Below, one piece after another: positions 62,433 through 64,000 of a stretch of 64,000 nucleotides of DNA (its first letter is position 1; every line of letters begins with the position of its first letter). The notes below the pieces were generated by a model that ran no database searches, had not been told where the DNA came from, and saw nothing but the letters and a program-made list of their open reading frames with translations. Origin of the DNA: JACVRW01 sp963819635 (GTDB lineage Bacteria > Actinomycetota > Thermoleophilia > Solirubrobacterales > Thermoleophilaceae); contig CAWFWX010000010.1 of NCBI GenBank assembly GCA_963819635.1, forward strand, positions 1 to 64,000. The letters are read 5' to 3'. The position numbers were made by a program, and so were the translations under genes.

Positions 62433-62463
62433 GGGGCTCGATCCGATGCGAGGACCGAGCCCC
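62433..62463. terminator. stem-loop between the 20-aa peptide gene and the RRE-E1 gene
   Basis: 8-bp perfect arms ggggctcg (62433-62440) and cgagcccc (62456-62463) with a 15-nt loop, between the peptide stop and the SD of the enzyme gene. Such hairpins after RiPP precursors often let the precursor be made in excess over the enzyme, by partial termination or RNA stabilisation. Confidence 0.5.
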
Positions 62464-62480
62464 CCTCGCGGAGCGGCCCA

Positions 62481-62543
62481 CTAGGCGGCCTTGGTGACGG
62501 ACTTGGCGGGCAGTAGCCGCTTGTCGCTCTTCTTGAGCGTCAT
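62481..62543 (-). CDS. 20-residue RiPP precursor candidate
   Basis: The peptide MTLKKSDKRLLPAKSVTKAA is encoded in 21 codons. Its ATG overlaps the methyltransferase stop as ATGA, and a near-perfect SD (AGGAGGTG) lies 7 nt upstream, inside the methyltransferase end. It is strongly basic (five Lys, one Arg, one Asp), has no Cys or aromatic residue, and ends in Ala-Ala. It is followed, in order, by a stem-loop and an RRE-bearing E1 enzyme, the arrangement expected for a precursor. The best analogy is MccA/MccB, but MccA ends in Asn. The coding assignment rests on the SD, the coupling and the neighbours. Confidence 0.75.
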   Translation of the reverse strand: MTLKKSDKRLLPAKSVTKAA

Positions 62544-63340
62544 GGAGTGTCACCTCCTCTCGCGACTCGCTGGGCGAAGTAGACGAGCTTGTGGTGAAGG
62601 TCCTCGTCCGCGAGCTCGTCGAGCGAGCCGTCGGGCAACTGGCCGAAGACGCCCGCGGGACTGAGCCCGGCGAGGGCCAGCGCCGCTTCGATCGCCGGTC
62701 GCGGGTGATGGCGCTGGGCGTGGCGGGTGGTCACCCGCTCGTAGAGGCCGGAGCCGTCCTCGCGGAAGGCCTCGATCACGAGTCCGGCCAGGCAGCCGGG
62801 CTCCTCATCGCCCTCGCACTCGCCGTGCCAGACGAGATAGAGGCCCGGACCGTCGATGATCGCGTCGCGCGCGAAGGTGGTCCGGTAGGTCGAGACCGTG
62901 TTCACGTCGAAGACGAGCACCCCGTCCGGCGCAAGGTTGGCGGCGAACGAGGCCAGGGCGTCCTCGAGCTCGTCTCCGTCCAGCAGATAGTTGACCGAGT
63001 CGTCGAGACAGGTGATCAGGTCGAAGCGGCCGAGCTCGCCGAGGGCGCGCATGTCGGCCACGAACGGCTCGACCGCGGGCGCCTTGAGTCGTGCCAGCTC
63101 CACCATCGCCGGCGAGATGTCGCAGGCAGTCACCTCGTAGCCACGCCCGAGGAACGGCAAAAAGCTCTTCCCGGTCCCGCAGGCGGCGTCGAGGAGCTTG
63201 CGGCCAGTCACTCCGAACCGGAGGGCGGCCTGCTCCAGGTGGTGAGTCCAGCTCTCGTAGTCGTGCTCGTGGGTCAGGTCGTCGTAGACGGGCGCGAGAC
63301 GTCCATAGGTCTCGGCAGCGGAGCCAGCGAGTGGTTGCAT
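62540..63340 (-). CDS. class I SAM-dependent methyltransferase
   Basis: 266 residues from ATG 63340. It starts AAETYGRLAPVYDDLTHEHDYESW, then motif I LLDAACGTGKSFLPFLGRGYEVTACDIS, motif II/III FDLITCLDDSVNYLL and LAPDGVLVFDVNT. The C-terminal region is beta-rich. Many of these act on small molecules or peptides. It is the first gene of the minus operon with the 20-residue peptide and RRE-E1, so peptide methylation is a reasonable but unproven role. Only 8 bp separate its ATG from the divergent sigma factor ATG. Confidence 0.88.
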   Translation of the reverse strand: MQPLAGSAAETYGRLAPVYDDLTHEHDYESWTHHLEQAALRFGVTGRKLLDAACGTGKSFLPFLGRGYEVTACDISPAMVELARLKAPAVEPFVADMRALGELGRFDLITCLDDSVNYLLDGDELEDALASFAANLAPDGVLVFDVNTVSTYRTTFARDAIIDGPGLYLVWHGECEGDEEPGCLAGLVIEAFREDGSGLYERVTTRHAQRHHPRPAIEAALALAGLSPAGVFGQLPDGSLDELADEDLHHKLVYFAQRVARGGDTP

Positions 63341-63348
63341 CGCCAGTT

Positions 63349-63852
63349 ATGACCCCTGAAACACTGCAGAAGGTTTCATCGACTTCCTGGGACTGGGCGG
63401 AAATGCGCAACTTTTGCTTCAGCCAGGCACTCCGAGTGGTGGGCTGTCCGGACACCGCGGAGGAGGCGGCACAGGAGGCGATGGTGCGGGCCTGGCGGCA
63501 CCAGGCGAGCTGCCGCGAGCCCGACCAGCCCTTCGGCTGGCTGAGCCGGATTGCCCGAAACGAGGCGGTGCGAGAGGCATCCCGGAGGCCGAACGAGGTT
63601 CTCGTCGACGAGCCGCTTGCCTCCTCGAGCGGACGATCGGAGGAGCACGACGCGCTCGAAAACCGCTTGCTATTCAGCGGAATCCTGGGCACGCTGTCTC
63701 AAGCAGACCAAGAGCTAGCGCGCCTGAGGTACTACGAAGACCTGACATGCGCCAAACTTGCTGAGCACTTCGGGCTCAGCGAGGCGACCGTTAAGGTGCG
63801 TCTACATCGGCTCAGGCAGCGACTGAGACAGAGAATGGAGGCTCAGATTTGA
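63349..63852 (+). CDS. ECF-type RNA polymerase sigma factor
   Basis: 167 residues from ATG 63349. Region 2 covers ALRVVGCPDTAEEAAQEAMVRAWRH with FGWLSRIARNEAVRE. Region 4 covers LSQADQELARLRYYEDLTCAKLAEHFGLSEATVKVRLHRLRQRLRQ (helix-turn-helix). No anti-sigma factor is visible, but an HTH regulator follows with a TTGA overlap. The promoter must lie inside the divergent methyltransferase gene, so the sigma factor may control that operon. Confidence 0.9.
   Translation: MTPETLQKVSSTSWDWAEMRNFCFSQALRVVGCPDTAEEAAQEAMVRAWRHQASCREPDQPFGWLSRIARNEAVREASRRPNEVLVDEPLASSSGRSEEHDALENRLLFSGILGTLSQADQELARLRYYEDLTCAKLAEHFGLSEATVKVRLHRLRQRLRQRMEAQI
63357..63378. promoter_or_regulatory. inverted repeat in the start region of the divergent genes
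   Basis: TGAAAC-N10-GTTTCA with a central CTGCAG palindrome, in the first codons of the sigma gene and about 17-38 nt upstream of the methyltransferase ATG. On the minus strand CATAAC (63351-63346) could be a -10. The position fits an operator for the HTH regulator or an overlapping promoter. Not tested. Confidence 0.35.
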
Positions 63853-64000
63853 AGCGTCAAACAGCGAGCGCAGTGGACTCCCGGCTCGCGAAAGCACTGG
63901 CCCACCCGCTCCGAGTGCAGCTGCTCGCCGCGCTCAACCAGGGAGTCGCCAGTCCCAACGAACTCGCGAAGAAGCTGGACGAGCCTCTGACGAACGTCAG
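63849..64000 (+). CDS. ArsR-type winged-helix regulator, 5' part
   Basis: 50 complete codons from TTG 63849, which overlaps the sigma factor stop (TTGA); it runs off the right edge. SRLAKALAHPLRVQLLAAL, then VASPNELAKKLDEPLTNV is the ArsR-family helix-turn-helix. Coupling to the sigma gene suggests joint control. The metal or ligand site, if any, lies outside the window. Confidence 0.85.
   Translation, partial: MKRQTASAVDSRLAKALAHPLRVQLLAALNQGVASPNELAKKLDEPLTNV

Noticed and set aside
60128..62497. A 789-residue open frame on the plus strand over nudC and the RRE-E1 gene
   Set aside because: It is antisense to two clearly conserved minus-strand genes, has no recognisable motifs, and is Arg/Ala/His/Gly-rich as expected for shadow frames in GC-rich DNA.

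Overview
The window is gene-dense, very GC-rich bacterial DNA with many GTG starts and 1-4 bp start/stop overlaps (GTGA, ATGA, TGATG). Gene content points to a deep-branching actinobacterium, most likely Thermoleophilia (Solirubrobacterales/Gaiellales-like). Supporting signs are menaquinone genes beside a Bacillus-style QcrABC complex, a c-di-AMP riboswitch before a cell-wall hydrolase, a TreT-type trehalose synthase, and ParAB plus rpsF-ssb-rpsR-rplI-dnaB. The class is inferred from gene content; no rRNA is present.

Layout. 1-4.8 kb: right part of a lasso-peptide-type RiPP locus (end of a B2 leader peptidase, HPr-kinase-like protein, small precursor with a textbook lasso leader motif, NTP_transf_5 nucleotidyltransferase), with two secreted proteins inside it. 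4.9-7.2 kb: parA, parB, tRNA-Ile, bifunctional nuclease. 7.2-14.8 kb: aminotransferase and an envelope glycosyltransferase group. 14.8-17.2 kb: ABC exporter. 17.2-20.9 kb: tetrapyrrole genes hemB, an AhbAB-like siroheme decarboxylase, and hemL. 21-24.8 kb: qcrABC, menG and a polyprenyl diphosphate synthase. 25.3-28.1 kb: dcd, tatAC, STAS protein, tRNA-Lys. 28.2-35.3 kb: kinase-like protein and an amino-sugar/uronic-acid polysaccharide operon. 35.3-39.9 kb: purA, dnaB, rplI, rpsR, ssb, rpsF. 40.3-47.7 kb: trehalose genes, RsbW-like protein, IMPase, HtrA protease and a two-component system. 47.7-57.2 kb: M28-like membrane protein, FlgM-like small protein, thiL, PBP1A, MscS, mannosyltransferase, HAD, CPBP and L,D-transpeptidase. 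57.3-60.4 kb: riboswitch-controlled M23 endopeptidase and pyrE. 60.4-64 kb: nudC, then a compact minus-strand operon of SAM methyltransferase, 20-residue peptide and RRE-E1 (ThiF-like) fusion, divergent from an ECF-type sigma factor and an ArsR-type regulator cut by the window edge.

Most interesting. (i) The methyltransferase / 20-aa peptide / RRE-E1 operon at 61355-63340 looks like an undescribed minimal RiPP system: the peptide ATG overlaps the methyltransferase stop and has a near-perfect Shine-Dalgarno. (ii) The lasso-type precursor at 3591-3758 has a perfect YxxPxLxxxGxxxxxT leader, but the usual ring geometry fails from the predicted cleavage site. (iii) A fused AhbAB-like protein sits between hemB and hemL.

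Caution: seven genes, including parB and the bifunctional nuclease, are each split by a single frameshift. Five lie between 2.6 and 9.3 kb and shift in the same direction, which looks more like sequencing or assembly indels than gene decay.
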